Source: Zopfochytrium polystomum
Lineage: Eukaryota; Chytridiomycota; Chytridiomycetes; Chytridiales; Chytridiaceae
Assembly (NCBI GenBank): GCA_025765615.1
Contig: JAIVFJ010000018.1
Coordinates: 248,001 to 312,000 of the forward strand
Length of the DNA stretch: 64,000 nucleotides
Direction of reading: 5' to 3'
Made by a program: the position numbers and the translations under genes. Below, piece after piece: positions 1 to 11,818 of this stretch. Below the pieces are notes generated by a model. It saw only the letters and a list, made by a program, of their open reading frames with translations, was not told the DNA's origin and ran no database searches. How positions within the stretch are numbered: the first letter of the stretch is position 1; each line of letters starts with the position of its first letter.

Positions 1-195
1 GTCAAAACGTCTTCCCCAGTGTTAAAAGTGGTGTAGACGTGGTGGAATGGTGGGGGTACAAAAACTGAGCAAGTTGATAGTGTGATGGCGAGTGGCACTG
101 CTTCTGTTTGCTCGTTCTGTGCGCTTTTCAAGTGTGTTGCTGTGTTCTGCACGTTGTTTATACTCCAGATGATTGGGATGGGTCACAATTTTGTA
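1..195 (-). mobile_element. 5' leader of a Copia-B element, cut by window edge
   Basis: Immediately inside the LTR at 196-441, the minus strand reads TACAAAA followed by CCCATCCCAATCA. The same leader follows another LTR-B copy at 14551. The shared sequence shows this is the untranslated start of the internal region of one element family. No coding capacity is visible here, and the rest of the element lies outside the window. Confidence 0.6.
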
Positions 196-441
196 TGAAA
201 GAAATGACAGCTGCTGTTTGTGGATGGTGGTGAACTACTCTGGTGGACCACTCTCTTGTGATGGTGAAGCTGAGGTGGGAGACTGTTGTACAATGTATGC
301 TGTTTGGCTTTATACAAAATTGTGACAAAGACCAGGTGACAAAAAATGCACCAAATCCTCATCACAGTTGGTGCTCCCATGCACCACAGTGTGAGGTGTT
401 GCTCCTGCACACAGCTTACTGCAAAAACCCAAAATCTAACA
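196..441 (-). mobile_element. LTR-B (Copia-type), long 246-bp variant
   Basis: Minus-strand LTR starting TGTTAGATTTTGGG and ending CTTTCA. It is the same length as, and closely related to, the plus-strand copy at 11819-12064, and more distantly related to the 229-bp copies at 8900, 14322 and 28951. The short open frames inside it only reflect this repeat. Internal sequence continues on its left side, so it is a 5' LTR rather than a solo LTR. Confidence 0.75.
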
Positions 442-1750
442 AAAAAAGGATATCCGGTACGCACAAAATATTGCAGTGGCGCTGGGCCCGCTTGTGGCCT
501 GATCCGCGTTGCGTCGCCGCCCTGATTCTGGCTCCATCAGCCCTTCTGCGTTTGTACCGACCAAGAGCGGACCATCTGCTTCAGTTAAGAGACCAAAGGG
601 GCTCAAAAAATGTTTCATCCATCTTAAGTGTCGAGCCGTCGGTGTCGTCCACAAGATGGGGTGCGTCGCGTCGTAAGCTAATTTTTTTCCTAAAACTGTT
701 GTGGCCGAAAGCCGCGGCAGCGGCGGGGTGTTGATAGTGGTTTAGGAAAAATCACTTTCCAGCGCTGTCGGGGGCAGAGAAAAACGAATCTTTCGGATCT
801 GAGAGCCACAGATGGGGCCATTGTAGTGCCATTTCAATGCCAGTCAGTCGGCGGCCTCCTTGCACACCGCTCCAGCGCCCGTGCTCTGCTCAGTGGCGCT
901 TACAACAACAACAGAGACCGCATCCACGGAGGGCGCCAGACAACAAGAAGATATGACCGTTTCCCCATAGTCCAACCTGTCTTGCGTTGGCCCCTTTCCT
1001 CCTTCACAGCCTGTTACTCCACCACTTCAAATCCCAAACCTCGTTGGCATGGAACGAGAGTGCAAAAAATCGTTGAGTGTCAAAATGATTCACCTGATTT
1101 CTGTCAAATACGGAATCCAATTAATAGTGACTGACTGATCTTGAAATTATAGTTCCCTGACCACCCTGCACCAACCAAGTGGATGAACCATCCACCCACA
1201 GCGTTTGCCCGGAGCTTGCGTCAGGGCGCCAGCCCTGACCCAAGCAACCCTTGCTGAGCCTAACTTCATCGTGGCCCTTCGTGGTCCGCCACACTACGTT
1301 TATATTTGCACGCCCATTGTGGCCAGCTACACTTGGTTCTTTGTCCATGCCGCTCTCTATAATCCGTCTGTACTTCGCTCACCTTGGGGCAGAACGGATA
1401 TCTGCTTGCTACTTGTCTGTCTTTTCCACCGCCCATCATCATCATTCGTTCGCCATTGCTGATTTCCACAGGCGAGGTGCCCACCACCACCACACCAGCA
1501 GCAGCTTCAGCAGCAGCTGCTACTGAAATCATTCGGGATGTTGCCTCCAATTGACTCGAATTGCCTTCAATGGCAGCCCTTTAACACTATATCGACCATG
1601 TGTGTAAGGGGTAAATTGGTCACAGTAGCTGCATTATTTGTGGCAATGGCGGCTACTGTCACTGGCAGGTGGTGGCGTCAGCAACAGTAGAGGGGGCCGA
1701 ACAGCAGAACGCTGCAGCGGCCCAGTTGCTGCCACTTCTCAGCTTGTGCT
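442..1750. other. No recognisable gene
   Basis: Only short, unsupported open frames occur here. The composition is intermediate, with a GC-richer patch near 700-740 (GCGGCAGCGGCGGGG) and CAC/CAG-rich simple sequence at 1484-1520. It may include flanks of the decayed pogo-like element to the right, but no terminal repeats were found. Confidence 0.4.
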
Positions 1751-1759
1751 CAGCCGGCC

Positions 1760-2640
1760 CTCCAGGAGCACCCTTGAAAACAATCAGTGATGCACATGAT
1801 GGGGGCTGTTTGAGCTGCAAGTCAACTCAACTGTGAATCGAAGGTTGCTGTGCCCTGTTGTCCAAATGACCACTTTTTTGATCCCTTCAAAGCCAGATTC
1901 CTCTTTGGTACCATGTCAAAGAACACAGGCACCTCGTCCATGTTCCAGATTTCCTTTTGGTCACCCCAGCAAACAAGAATTCCAAAAAGGATGGAACTTT
2001 GGGGTCTGAGGATGAAGTTTCAACCTCAGCAACATCAAAAGCCTTGCCTGTTTGCATTTGGATTTCTGCCTCAACAGGCAAGAAAGTGTCCAATCAGCCA
2101 TCTGAATGGGACAGGGAAGGACAGGAATGTCTTTGGGGAGTCCAACAGTGCGAATGGTAGTACACTGCCTCCCTGAAGAGTGACGCATGAACCCATGCAT
2201 TCATACAGTGGAGGCAGTAAACCGCTTGTGAGACTGACAGTGATGCAGAACAACAGTAGCCAACTGGCCCAACAGGCTTGCAGGTGTGGATCCATCCAAA
2301 ACCAGTCCATACAAAGCGGTGCAAATCAAAAGAGATGAAACAGCATTACCATTGTATATCAGCGACATGATCCACTGAATCAAAACAGCCTCTTGCGCTG
2401 GATGGTCAGCGGGCACGGCAGGTGATCTCAATTGCATGCTTTATTTGTATCCGACCATCACCCACCACATCCTTCAACCCACAGGGCAGTCGCTTCCTCT
2501 TTGCATTCCCCTTGATTGCAATGACAGTCTGCATCAGAGCAGTATCCATCATCCGTGCAGTGACACATGAACGAGGCATGCCCATCTCAGCAGCGGCCTT
2601 GTTGTGTCCCGTCGAATGTGCCAACTGTGCAGTGCACAGC
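1760..2640 (-). pseudogene. Decayed pogo/Tigger-type DDE transposase
   Basis: Read on the minus strand, the segment near 1880-1955 gives IWNMDEVPVFFDMVPKR followed by KGSKKW. This matches the first catalytic-Asp block (NMDET-P-x-FDMP) of pogo/Tigger-like transposases. After a frameshift comes TTGHSNLRFTVELTC, the next conserved strand. Upstream (2250-2420) lies EAVLIQWIMSLIYNGNAVS, which resembles the CENP-B-type helix-turn-helix region. Several frameshifts and stops separate the blocks, so it is a dead copy. Terminal repeats were not identified, so the limits are approximate. The family is recognised from motifs only; no alignment was run. Confidence 0.6.
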
Positions 2641-3359
2641 CTGGCTTCTCAGTTTGTCAAAGTGCGCTGCCCCTACTCTCTCACGCTCTTGTGGGCGCAA
2701 GACGCGCAGGCGCCGCCGACGCCAACCGCGGCACTGTTGCCTTCGGTGCTTGCCTCACCTTCCCCCTGCTTCCTGTACGGAGTCGTCATTCTTCGTGTCG
2801 CCTTTGACAGGGATGGAAGCAGCAATTCTTTTTCTTTTGGTTTATTTACTGGTTGGTCGTTCTCCCTCACTGTAATTTTCCTTGACACGCTTTTGCTGCC
2901 AGTGAAATCAGAAAAATAATCCTCCAACAGTTCGATCTTGTCACAGAGAGATAGTTAGAGAAGGGCAAGTCAAGGGGCGTCCCACCCCTATTCCGGTGAG
3001 TTGTTGTTGCGGTATGTAGGGTCATCCGGTGACGGGACTTTTCGGGGTGGAGCGGTTGCTTCAGCTTCTATTCCTCGACCGTTCGATGCGAAGCGAGAGT
3101 CTCCGGTATCGACGCGTCTTTGACCCGTTACTGAGGTCGTCACATGGTTGCGCTGATCGCTGTGCGTCGATTGGATCATTATGGGATATGCAGCCAGTCC
3201 ATCAGATTTGCGTTCCGCTGTCGTCGTTCAGCCTCAACGGACCTGAAGTAGTTTACTGCGCAGCAGACCAAAGCCCAAAGCGTTCCTTCCATAGATTTCT
3301 AATGAGCCTTTTCTCGAACACGAACCCAACTGAAGCAGGATTCCCTTCGCAATCTGGAC
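2641..3359. other. Intergenic, probable upstream region of the 3360 gene
   Basis: No coding sequence could be supported. The segment 3000-3360 has a higher GC content than the repeats on the left and lies directly upstream of the first ATG of the next gene, so it probably contains its promoter and 5' leader. No clear TATA box was seen. Confidence 0.35.
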
Positions 3360-6300
3360 ATGAGCGATGCGAATGGGGACGACGATCCTCCCAACACCTC
3401 GATGGAAGAGCCTCCCAATGATTCCGAGCAAGCATCGAAGGCAGATGGACAGGCCCAGGAGGTACCGGCGAATCTCTCAGATCCAAGCCCAACGTGGTCA
3501 GCATCGGCTTTGCCTCTCGGCCTTGCTATTGACATGCTTAACGCGATCTCACTTTGTTCATTAACCCACACACATTATGTTCGCCTACCATACACCGCAT
3601 CAGCAAGTTTAGCCGTCCGCCTCGACCACGGGAAGACTCTGGCAGATCGAATCGGGGAGGTTGGCGGAACGGCGGCAGTTGGAAAGCAGGTAGAGCACGA
3701 CAGCATAGGAATGAATGGGGAGAATCCGCCCACCGGCAGCATTGGGACACCGGCATGAATAACTATAATGGAGGGGATCAGGGATCTATCCCACGTAGGA
3801 TGACTCGAGGAAAATGTTACCAGGATGGAATGTTTGGAAACGGTGGGTCACGGAGTGGCTATGGCGACTCGTGGGACAACATGGTTGGAGTCGGTGGCGG
3901 GCCTGCTGCCTATGACCAGTCACAACGGCATCATCCCTATAGTGGACCGGCTCAACTTGGAGGCCTAGATTTCTCAAATTCGCGAACGAGCCACGATCAA
4001 AACCAACACCCATTTCGGCGCGGACGTGGCGGTTACGCGAAATCACACCAGTTTGAGGGATTCAGACGAGGGTCACATTTCTCGAACGGCAGTGGGCAAC
4101 ATATGGGGAATCAGAACATAGCTTCGTACGGCGGGTCGCCCAGCGGCTTTAATCAAAACCACATTCCCAACTTTCAGACAGGACCGCACGCGTCTCTGCA
4201 ATCTCCTCCATTTTCGACAAACCCCTTGTTTGCGTTTCCGGGCCAAAACTCGTACTCAACCGCCTCACCGCAATTCCCAAACCAGTCGAGCATGCTTGGA
4301 AGCGCAATCAATCAACCTTTTCCAATCGACTTCACCGGCGGCGCAATCTTTGCGGGTCAGCAACTGTCTCAACAAAGTCAGCTGCAACAGAGTGTGCCAT
4401 TCAGCGCTGCTATGGCGTTTCCAGTGCTTTCCTTGCAATCGCCGGTACAAGGCCCAATATTGCAGTCAAACTTTTTAGGACAACAAAACGTGCAACCGCA
4501 GCTGCAGCAGCAGCAATTACAGACCCTACATAATCATCAGCAACAACAGCAAATTCTCCTGTACAACGCCTACTCGTGCATGGGTTTGCACATTGCCTCC
4601 TCTTCGTCGCCACAACCACCGCAACTGCAACCATCACCCGTTGTCGCACCATTACCTGCAAGTCCTGGGCCTTCGCCACTGCCGAAGACTCCTCTCGGAG
4701 CAAAACCCACTGCAAAGAAGGGCGCCTTTCCAAAGTCTGTCAGCGCGGAACTGCGCCCGCAACCACAGCCGTCCAAACCCGCCAGGAAGTACGAAATCAA
4801 ACCAAGGATGCCGGGTGCCTCTGTGTTTGGGAATAATTTCAGCATAGGTCGGAACAAAAACTCGCAAATAGCCCCAGCATTGCCAATTGGCCCACCGGCT
4901 AAACCTAATCCTGTCGTTTCCGAGGCTTCAGTGTCAGAGGAGTCGTCTTCCATGCCAGTTGTCAATTCTTTCTCGTCGGTTGACTCCTTTGTGGATTCGA
5001 AACCGAACGCGGAGCAAGAAGTTTATCCTGGAAGTGCTTGTGAGGATATTGATCAGGTCGAAGCGTTAGACTCTTCGACAGCGCCGTCCCTGTCTGAGAG
5101 CAAGGAGACAGCCGACATGGATGACGATTCCAGCGATTTTGACTGTCGGCTCCATTCCGAACGTGAACAAAGTATGGACTTGGACTGCAGGCGTTCAGCA
5201 GCAGATTCAAAAAGCTTCCATTCTATGTAAGGCTTTCCAGAATTGTTGCAGCCTCATAATTGCAGCTGACAAAAGAATTGTGCAGCAATGGTGAAGTTGA
5301 TTTTGCAACTCCCATAACTGCATCACCCACCCAACCGTTGATTTCACGAGCGTTTGATCTCGAGCCGAAGATACAAGCTTGCCACCAGGACCCAAAGCCA
5401 GAAATGGTTGAAGAGATCTCAATCAGTGTGGACGATGCTGCCGCATTTTCTTCTCCAGAAGAAGGGGAGCTGGAGGAAATCGAAGGCGAATCCGTCTCGC
5501 GTAGACGGAGATCGAGACATCTTGCTGTTGACTGCACCCTGCACGTGTCCCAAACCGATGATGCTCGCAATTGTGGATCCCAGTGTAACGTCACGAACAT
5601 CAACGAGGCTTTATCGATGCATGAAGGAGCTTGGCATTATTCTTCTGAGGCTGTGAAGATCAGCATCCAAGCGGGACCAAAGTCAGAGCAATGCCTTTCG
5701 CCGAAAATGTCGGCAGACCCATCTCCTGAATGCAGCGCGACAACTCGACTTCTTCGGAACGCAGAAGGTGGCAGCGGTTGTGAGCTGCTGTCAATCGTGA
5801 AGCACTCCGAAGTTGATGATCCGCTGCCAGAAATTTCCGCTCCGACCGATTCGCATTTGCCGTCTCCTCACGAGACTGTGACCCCTTGTTCAGCTGAAGG
5901 CGTCTCTCTCCTTGTTTCAGATCGGAAAGATGTGGATGTGATTATCGATCGAGCATCTAAGCTGTACACAGTCAGTATGATAGCTAGGGGAACGGGGACA
6001 CAGAGCTGTGACGAAACTGACGAGAGAGTAGCAAACGGCGATTATGAAGACTCAACCGACTTGGCCACCAATGCTCAGGACTGTTTTTCAGATTGTAAAG
6101 GATTAAATGTTAATGCTGATGAAAGGAATGATGGTGGTTCCAGTATTATCGTAAATACGGGATGTGGCGAGATACCGACGGCGGCTATAAAGCATGAAGA
6201 CGAGACAGAGGAAATGGCTCACCTGGAAGCTGCTGGTGCTCTATCTATTGAGCATGCGAGCTTGTGTAGCAGAGAACGCGAAAGAGCCATTTCAGTCGTT

Positions 6301-6762
6301 ACCGGCGGAGACAATGGTGGGACCGTGGACACGAGCTTGAACGCTCTCAAGTTTTCAACACATCGTACTAGTAACGAGACCCAGTTGGAAGAACCGCAAA
6401 TAATAGCTCACTCGACCGCCGAAGACGATCTGGATGCGAGCAAGTCGTTGCTGAACGAACCGGTGAGCGTGTTGGCTCCTGCCTCACCAGAACCGCCTGC
6501 CACGATCGCCACGATATTGACAACAGAGGGATCGCCCATAGTGCCTGCTATAGTCTATCGCGCAGCGACCGTCCTGGAGTCACCGAAAGATCCCGTAGCT
6601 CTGGCGCATTCTCCTCAAGACGAGATGCAAAAGTACTCCAGCTCAAGTTCAACAGCGCCCCCAGTCGGAACCGTCGACGATTTCAGTGAGTTAATGGCTG
6701 ACGACCTAGAATTGGAAAAGGATTTCGATGTGGTTGGTCTGATCGACGCGTTCTTCACATAG
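3360..6762 (+). CDS. Large RGG/Gln/Ser-rich low-complexity protein, unknown function
   Basis: Three exons join in frame to about 1075 aa: 3360-3496, 3613-5226 and 5286-6762. Intron 2 (59 bp) is GTAAGG...CTGAC...TGTGCAG and joins two long open frames with matching phase. Intron 1 (116 bp, donor GTCAGC, or GTGGTC three bases earlier) is less certain. The start ATG opens an acidic N-terminus (MSDANGDDDPPNTS). Residues ~55-200 are Gly/Arg/Asn-rich with RGG-like spacing, ~250-390 Gln/Pro-rich, and the last ~500 Ser/Glu/Asp-rich. No enzymatic motif, signal peptide or membrane segment was seen. The RGG and polyQ make-up suggests an RNA-binding or condensate-forming protein, but that is inference only. 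It is the only apparently intact host gene in the left third of the window. Confidence 0.7.
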
Positions 6763-7479
6763 CGCTGCAAACATTGCTTTGGAACCCTCCAAATCGCATC
6801 CTTTCCAGCAAACTTCGAAAGCTTCTCACACTTTCAATCGCAACACCCCTCCCCTCCCCTCACCCCTCCCTCCCGTCAAATGTCCCTGCTAAGGACTCTT
6901 TGTGTTTATGTGTTTTCTGAACCTTCAGATAATGGTTGCAGGTGGAAACTTGTCCGAGGTGGGATACCGACTGATTCTTTGTTTGCTCCTTGAACTTTTT
7001 ATTTCGAATGCAACAGTGATGGTCTTCCCCACCCACTCTCACCTCCCCTTCTCTTCACATTCCCCTGCCCTTCAGCGCACGGTAGTCAATGAGCGTGGTT
7101 TATCGATTTGAGCCGCGTTGCCAGTGACATACATGTTTCGTATTTATTAGCCGATCACTAGCACTATAAACATAGACAGAACGAGAGAGTGTGTTCGCTA
7201 GTGCGGGAGCGAGAGAGCGACCAATTGGCCAATACGGTGCCTTCTATTTTTCGCTTTGCTGGAATAGCCAATTTACACGCGCGTCAGCGCTTCGACAAAC
7301 GTCCTCAGAGGAGGGAAGGAACTCTCCATGATACAGTGGTCGCAAAATTGTGCAAATGTTTTTTTCCTTTTGACTGTCCAACCCCCTCCGAAGCGCACCA
7401 GTGAAGATTTCATCCCGAAATTCAGTGTGCTTGACAGATAATAGAAATTGTGGGGAAGTGCCATGCTGAAAGTTGAGGG
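6763..7479. other. 3' flank of the low-complexity gene; no further gene seen
   Basis: Contains C-rich simple sequence (6844-6875) and AT-rich stretches, with no supported open frame. The Copia-B remnant begins somewhere between 7440 and 7480. Confidence 0.35.
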
Positions 7480-7642
7480 ATCCAATGATCTCAATCCATT
7501 GGCACAATTTTGAGCGTTTGCAGCAGAAAAATGTTCATCCAGATTGCGATGTGTTTGTTGATGCCACCAAGGATTGCCTGGTACAGTCTCTGATCTGCAG
7601 CTGCTTTGTCGGTCCTATGTGGTTGAAGATTGAGACTACTGG
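7480..7642 (-). pseudogene. Copia-B pol fragment (RT/RNase H linker)
   Basis: The minus strand reads IFNHIGPTKQLQIRDC and on to RQSLVAS, matching the Copia region between RT and RNase H. The same DNA occurs on the plus strand at about 28030-28130. The copy is interrupted at 7643 by a solo LTR-A and resumes at 8877. It is part of a degraded element running leftward from about 11402. Confidence 0.55.
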
Positions 7643-7951
7643 TGTTGAGATTCGACCCACGGGGTACACTACGCCCGTTACTGATGATCCCTTTGAGAAC
7701 TCCATCCAATCACATTGGATGGGGTGTTTGAAGGGCTCAGTAGATTCAATACTTGAATGGGGCGCTCGGAAGGGCTAATCTGTTCTCAATAAAAAGAGAT
7801 AGGCAAAGGCGGCTGTTGTTCTAGCTTTGTTCATCCTACCAGTAGGAACAATGCAATTAGAACATGCACAAAAACGCTCAAACTACGCACTCTGCACATG
7901 TAACACAGCACAGCAAGCAAACAGAAGCAGTGTACCACTGCCCCATGCATC

Positions 7952-8059
7952 GGAATTCCGCTCTCTGCACAGGAATTCCTCTCTCTGCATCGGAATTCCG
8001 CTTCCTGATCTGGAATTCCGCTCTCTGCATCGGAATTCCGCTCCCTGATACGGAATTCC
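7952..8059. repeat. GGAATTCC array, 20-bp period, six units
   Basis: The palindrome GGAATTCC recurs at 7952, 7972, 7992, 8012, 8032 and 8052, exactly every 20 bp, with CT-rich spacers (CTCTCTGCAT-like). The array lies inside LTR-A. Other LTR-A copies have seven units (15248-15375) or three with one decayed (13476-13523). Confidence 0.9.
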
Positions 8060-8299
8060 AGCTTTCCTGCTGTTCTGTGCAATCTGAGCAATGCAAGAGG
8101 CATTTAGGAATCAGGGATTGCACCAATCACTGCATTTCTAAAAGTGAGATAAAAACTGAGCTCACTAGAGATTGCACCAATCATTGGATTTCTAAAAACA
8201 AGGAAAAAAAGCGGCTTGTTTCCCAAACAAGCTTCCTGATTTGGAAACAACCAAACCAATTTACAAGCAACTGTTTCTCAAACAAGCTGTAAATTGGTT

Positions 8300-8530
8300 C
8301 CTGGTGGTACTCAGCCCAGACAAAGTACTCAGCCCAAGGTGGTACTCAGCCCTGGCTGGTACTTAGCCCTGGGTGGTGCACAGCCCAGGCTGGTACTCAG
8401 CCCTGGGTGGTGCTCAGCCCAGGCTGGTACTCAGCCCTGGCTGGTATTCAGCCCTGAGTGATGCCCAGCCCTGGGTGGTACTCAGCCCTGAATGGGTACT
8501 TAGCCCAAATTGGGGGTTGGTGCTCAGCCT
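8300..8530. repeat. GGTACTCAGCCC array of ~20-bp units in LTR-A
   Basis: About a dozen diverged units built on GGTACTCAGCCCTGGCT follow each other between the GGAATTCC array and the TATA box. The same array is present in every LTR-A copy. The repeated short open frames here, rich in LSPGWYSAL, are by-products of the repeat. Confidence 0.8.
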
Positions 8531-8789
8531 GTTTTACCTCATTTCTGTGGCCTGCTCTGTGCAGCCCACTGCTCTCTCTGTTTTCTGATGGCTCCAACCT
8601 GCAGGAGTATAAAAGCAGCAACCTCTCACAGAGATCAAACAAGGAATCCAACCCCCTCCTTGCTGCTTTGACGGAATCCAGTGCAAAACAAGCCAATCTC
8701 TTTTCCTCCATTTGCTCTCTCTTCCATCTCTGCCCACTCACTCCTCTCTCTCTCCATCCTCTCACTCCTCTCCCTTTTCCATCATCACT

Positions 8790-8824
<35 letters not shown>

Positions 8825-8899
8825 ATCCCCACACACACCAAGTCCCTCCAGTCCTGGGAGGGATTTCATCAACTGGGAAGGGCAGAGCGCAGTTGTTGA

Positions 8900-9128
8900 T
8901 GTTAGTTTTGGGTCTTTTGGTGTAAGCAGTGTGCAGGAGCTTTGACCTGATACTGCTCTGCAAGGATGGCTTGCAAGTGATGGTCCTTGTAACAGTTTTG
9001 TATAAAGACAAACACAAGACTGACAGAAGCCAATATCAACCTCCCACCACCACCACCTTCAGTAGTGTACTACCACCATCTCCACAGCAGCACAACCCAT
9101 AGACAATCCAGCCCAACGAATTCTTTCA
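8900..9128 (+). mobile_element. Solo LTR-B, 229 bp, TSD GTTGA
   Basis: Starts TGTTAGTTTTGGG, ends ATTCTTTCA, and is flanked on both sides by GTTGA (8895-8899 and 9129-9133). It is inserted into the minus-strand Copia-B body: removing it rejoins sequence that is continuous in the plus-strand copy near 28000. Confidence 0.88.
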
Positions 9129-10032
9129 GTTGATAATGTTGGCATGGCGCTGAAGTAACTTCTTGATATAGGCTTTCCGGGGTAAGAAGATTCTGTTATG
9201 GTGATGTTCCAGCTTCATATCGAGGATGGTTTTTGATTGGCTTTCGATTGCTCGCTCCCATTTTACAGAGTTTGTAACAAGATTATGCAAGGAAGAAGAA
9301 GTTTTGCAGAATTGCCAAAACCAAATATTTTTAAATTAGCTTGCAGTGTGGATGATGTGTCAGTCAATCTGACAAAGGAGGATACAGTGGTCTCCCCAAA
9401 ACATTGCACTTTTCCTGACAACTGTTTAATTTAGGTGGCTGTTCAACTCCAACAGTAAGTGCAGTGGTAATGAACTGTTCCATGCAGATTGGCACAAAAA
9501 ATATACTGTTGAGGTATGTGTTGCTGATATCCACTCTGCCAGTGTCCCAGTTCATTTAGGCAGCCATTTTAGTGAGTTAACAGAGATTATTGATTTGGAC
9601 AAGAGGTGAGTGAGTATTCTGAATATCAATGCAATGACACTAAGTAGGACCCTTAGCCATGAGCTGTGCATAGAAGCACTAAATGCTGCTGTCTTCACAA
9701 AGTCTGACCTCATAGACCCCATTTATTCCAGTTTATGTTGACATTGGTGGGTTCTTCAATAACTTCAAAGGCTGTCTGCACATACACAAGGATCTGGGCA
9801 GGGTGTGCTTGTCAAATACAGTTCACCTGAATGTGTTCACTTTGCAGAGTTGTCAGCTGGTGGAAACAGCTGAAGTCTTTGCCCTGAAGGTAAAAAGTTT
9901 GTGGTGGATTCCAAATTTAAAGTGTAATGTTTATTTTGTGGTTGTAGAGAAATAGAATCTAGTGGGTGTACTTGTGATGGTTTTAACTTTAAGAAACTTT
10001 ACGGTAAATAAGTTCAGATTTTCTAAGAGACT
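9129..10032 (-). pseudogene. Copia-B internal remnant, inverted copy of ~27140-28020
   Basis: The reverse complement of this segment follows the plus-strand sequence at 27140-28020 closely, including the stretch around 9500-9560 that mirrors 27600-27680. All frames are broken. It belongs to one minus-strand element body that was split by solo LTRs at 7643, 8900 and 10033. Confidence 0.65.
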
Positions 10033-10340
10033 TGTTATGAATCACCCTCTGGAAACCTTTGGAACCTTCTGGAACATTCCTTCATGGAACCTTGTGGAAC
10101 CTTCTGGAACCTTCTTTGCTTTCCTGACTTGTCTTGTTGTCATTGGTATCACTGGTATGATTGTATTACTAATTGCTCTTTCTGGAACTTTCTTTGAGTC
10201 TTGACAAGCAAGACTCTCAAAAGGTATAAAAGGGGGATGGGGGACCTGTCCCATCCCTCAAGTGAATTATTGTTTCCAATACAAACATCACTCCTCTCAA
10301 TTCCATGTCTGCCTTGTCCTGTCCTGCCCTGTTCCTGACA
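10033..10340 (+). mobile_element. Solo LTR-G (Gypsy family), short 308-bp form
   Basis: Begins TGTTATGAATCACCC, ends GTTCCTGACA. The flanks AGACT and ATACT differ at one base, consistent with an old 5-bp duplication. It contains heat-shock-type GAAnnTTC units (10065-10110), a TATAAAAGGGGG box near 10223 and the AAGTGAATTAT start-site sequence. It is inserted in the Copia-B body: the flanks rejoin to match sequence near 27100-27140. Confidence 0.85.
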
Positions 10341-11402
10341 ATACTCTGCACAAAGTAAGCATGAGAGAAAACTCTGCACAGGTGAGTCTTCCACATGATT
10401 CGGGTCTGGGCTCCCCCCAGTACCCTATGAGGCAACGGCCACTCCCCCCATACGCAGCTTGGCCTCAACGCTACCCCACGCATCTCACCTTGGAACATCA
10501 GGAGAATAGCTGTCTCGGTTGGTGCTCCTTGCAGAATAGGCTCCCTGCTCAGGACTCCGCCTCCTCTGACACAAGTCTGGGCCACACTAGCCTACAAGCT
10601 GGGACTTCGGTGTTCATTGGCCTTCGGTTGATTTACATTGCTGGTCTGCCTCCACGATCCAGCCTTCCTCAGTCATGCCTATAGTGCTACCAGTAAGGCC
10701 CACTGGATGTTACGTTAATTGCAGAAGCACAGAATCCAACCTGTCGTTCTGTCGCCTCCAACACCAGAGCTGTCCACTGTTATCCAATTCATTTTTGCTA
10801 TGGATTACCATGTGGTTGATACTTTTACCAATTCCAGTTTAAGTTCTTCCAATTCTGATTGCTGAAGTTGAATGCTGACTGAATGGAGGAAGTTGTTGTT
10901 TTCTGGAGTGACCCTGCTGTGGGGAATGGTTGATGCTTTGTCTGACTTTGTTGAGACTGCAGAAAACTGAAAGCAATTCCAATTCAACTTGTTCAACTGG
11001 CAAAATTCAGGTTCAAAGATGGTTCAAGGTGACTGGTGACTGAATGGAGCAAAGTGGTGATGTTGGTGTTGTTTCTGAAGCTGTACTGCAGTAATGAATG
11101 GTTGAAGGTTTTCCTGGATTTTGCTGAGACTGCTGCAGATTGAATTGTTTGATGATGTGGTAATTGTGACTGTTTGACTGTGAGGGGGTTGATTTTTGTT
11201 TTTGTTGGTCTGGAGTGGAGTATAAAGATAGAGACAAAGTTAGTGGTAGTAGCATTAGTGAGAGTTAGTATATCCAGATGTTTCCACAGAGCCTGATTGC
11301 TTGATGATGAATTACCTTTAGTCTCCAAGTGATGTTGTGGTGAATTAATGCTGGTAGAAGAGTGTTAATGCAAAGGGAACAAAGACTTAGCCTGATGTCT
11401 TC
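10341..11402 (-). pseudogene. Copia-B internal remnant, inverted copy of ~26063-27110
   Basis: This is the reverse complement of 26063-27110 with very high identity; a 111-codon frame at 10993-11328 recurs exactly at 26135-26470. The Gln/Ser-rich frames look non-catalytic and may be spacer or gag-proximal sequence. No intact coding region remains. Confidence 0.6.
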
Positions 11403-11818
11403 GGTGAGGACTCAGGTATGGCTGTGGAATTTCCTGTGATGTGGGACTTGGTGTGGCATCAACACCTCTCCACGCAACCAGCCAACGTCTTCCAGTGCGG
11501 CGCGCAGCGGCAGGGTGATGTGGATGGCTGTGGCAAGGGCGGCTTGGGCGGGGGGAATGAGGAGGGTCAGGTAGTTGCCTAATACAGTAACGGAGCAGCA
11601 CAAGGCGTGAACTGTGGCGGTGGTCCAAGCAGTAAGCGGCGGACCGACACTAACTTGTCATTGGGGAGCAGCCTGAGGTCGCGCTGGACTTCCACCGCCG
11701 TCGTCGTTCACACTGTTGTCATGATGTCAGACATCTAGACGCAGGCAGGGCGCGGGGCCACAGTGATCGACATCAGCGTTGTCTTTCCCCTGACTCCTGC
11801 CCACAGCTTAGGGAAAAG
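11403..11818 (+). other. Unassigned, ending in a polypurine tract before LTR-B
   Basis: The last ~30 bases, CCCACAGCTTAGGGAAAAG, correspond to CCCACAGCTTAGGGGGGAA before the LTR at 28951. This end is therefore the 3' tip of a Copia-B internal region with its polypurine tract. Nothing coding was recognised in the remainder. Confidence 0.45.

Larger units (their letters stand above)
7643..8871 (+). mobile_element. Solo LTR-A (Copia-A family), 1229 bp, TSD ACTGG
   Basis: Begins TGTTGAGATTCGACC, ends GGATTTCATCA, and is flanked by an exact 5-bp duplication ACTGG (7638-7642 and 8872-8876). It matches the LTRs of the complete Copia-A element at 14939-16179 and 21818-23058. It carries two 20-bp-period arrays, a TATAAAA box near 8609 and a CT microsatellite near its 3' end. 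The absence of internal sequence between intact ends and the TSD marks it as the product of LTR-LTR recombination. Confidence 0.92.

Noticed and set aside
7952..8059. GGAATTCC arrays in LTR-A as heat-shock elements
   Set aside because: GAA and TTC are adjacent without the two-base gap of the HSE consensus, and repeats are 20 bp apart.
8458..8925. 155-codon frame in the solo LTR-A, repeated at 15773 and 22652
   Set aside because: It tracks the LTR repeat in each copy, crosses the TATA box and has no domain; an LTR by-product.
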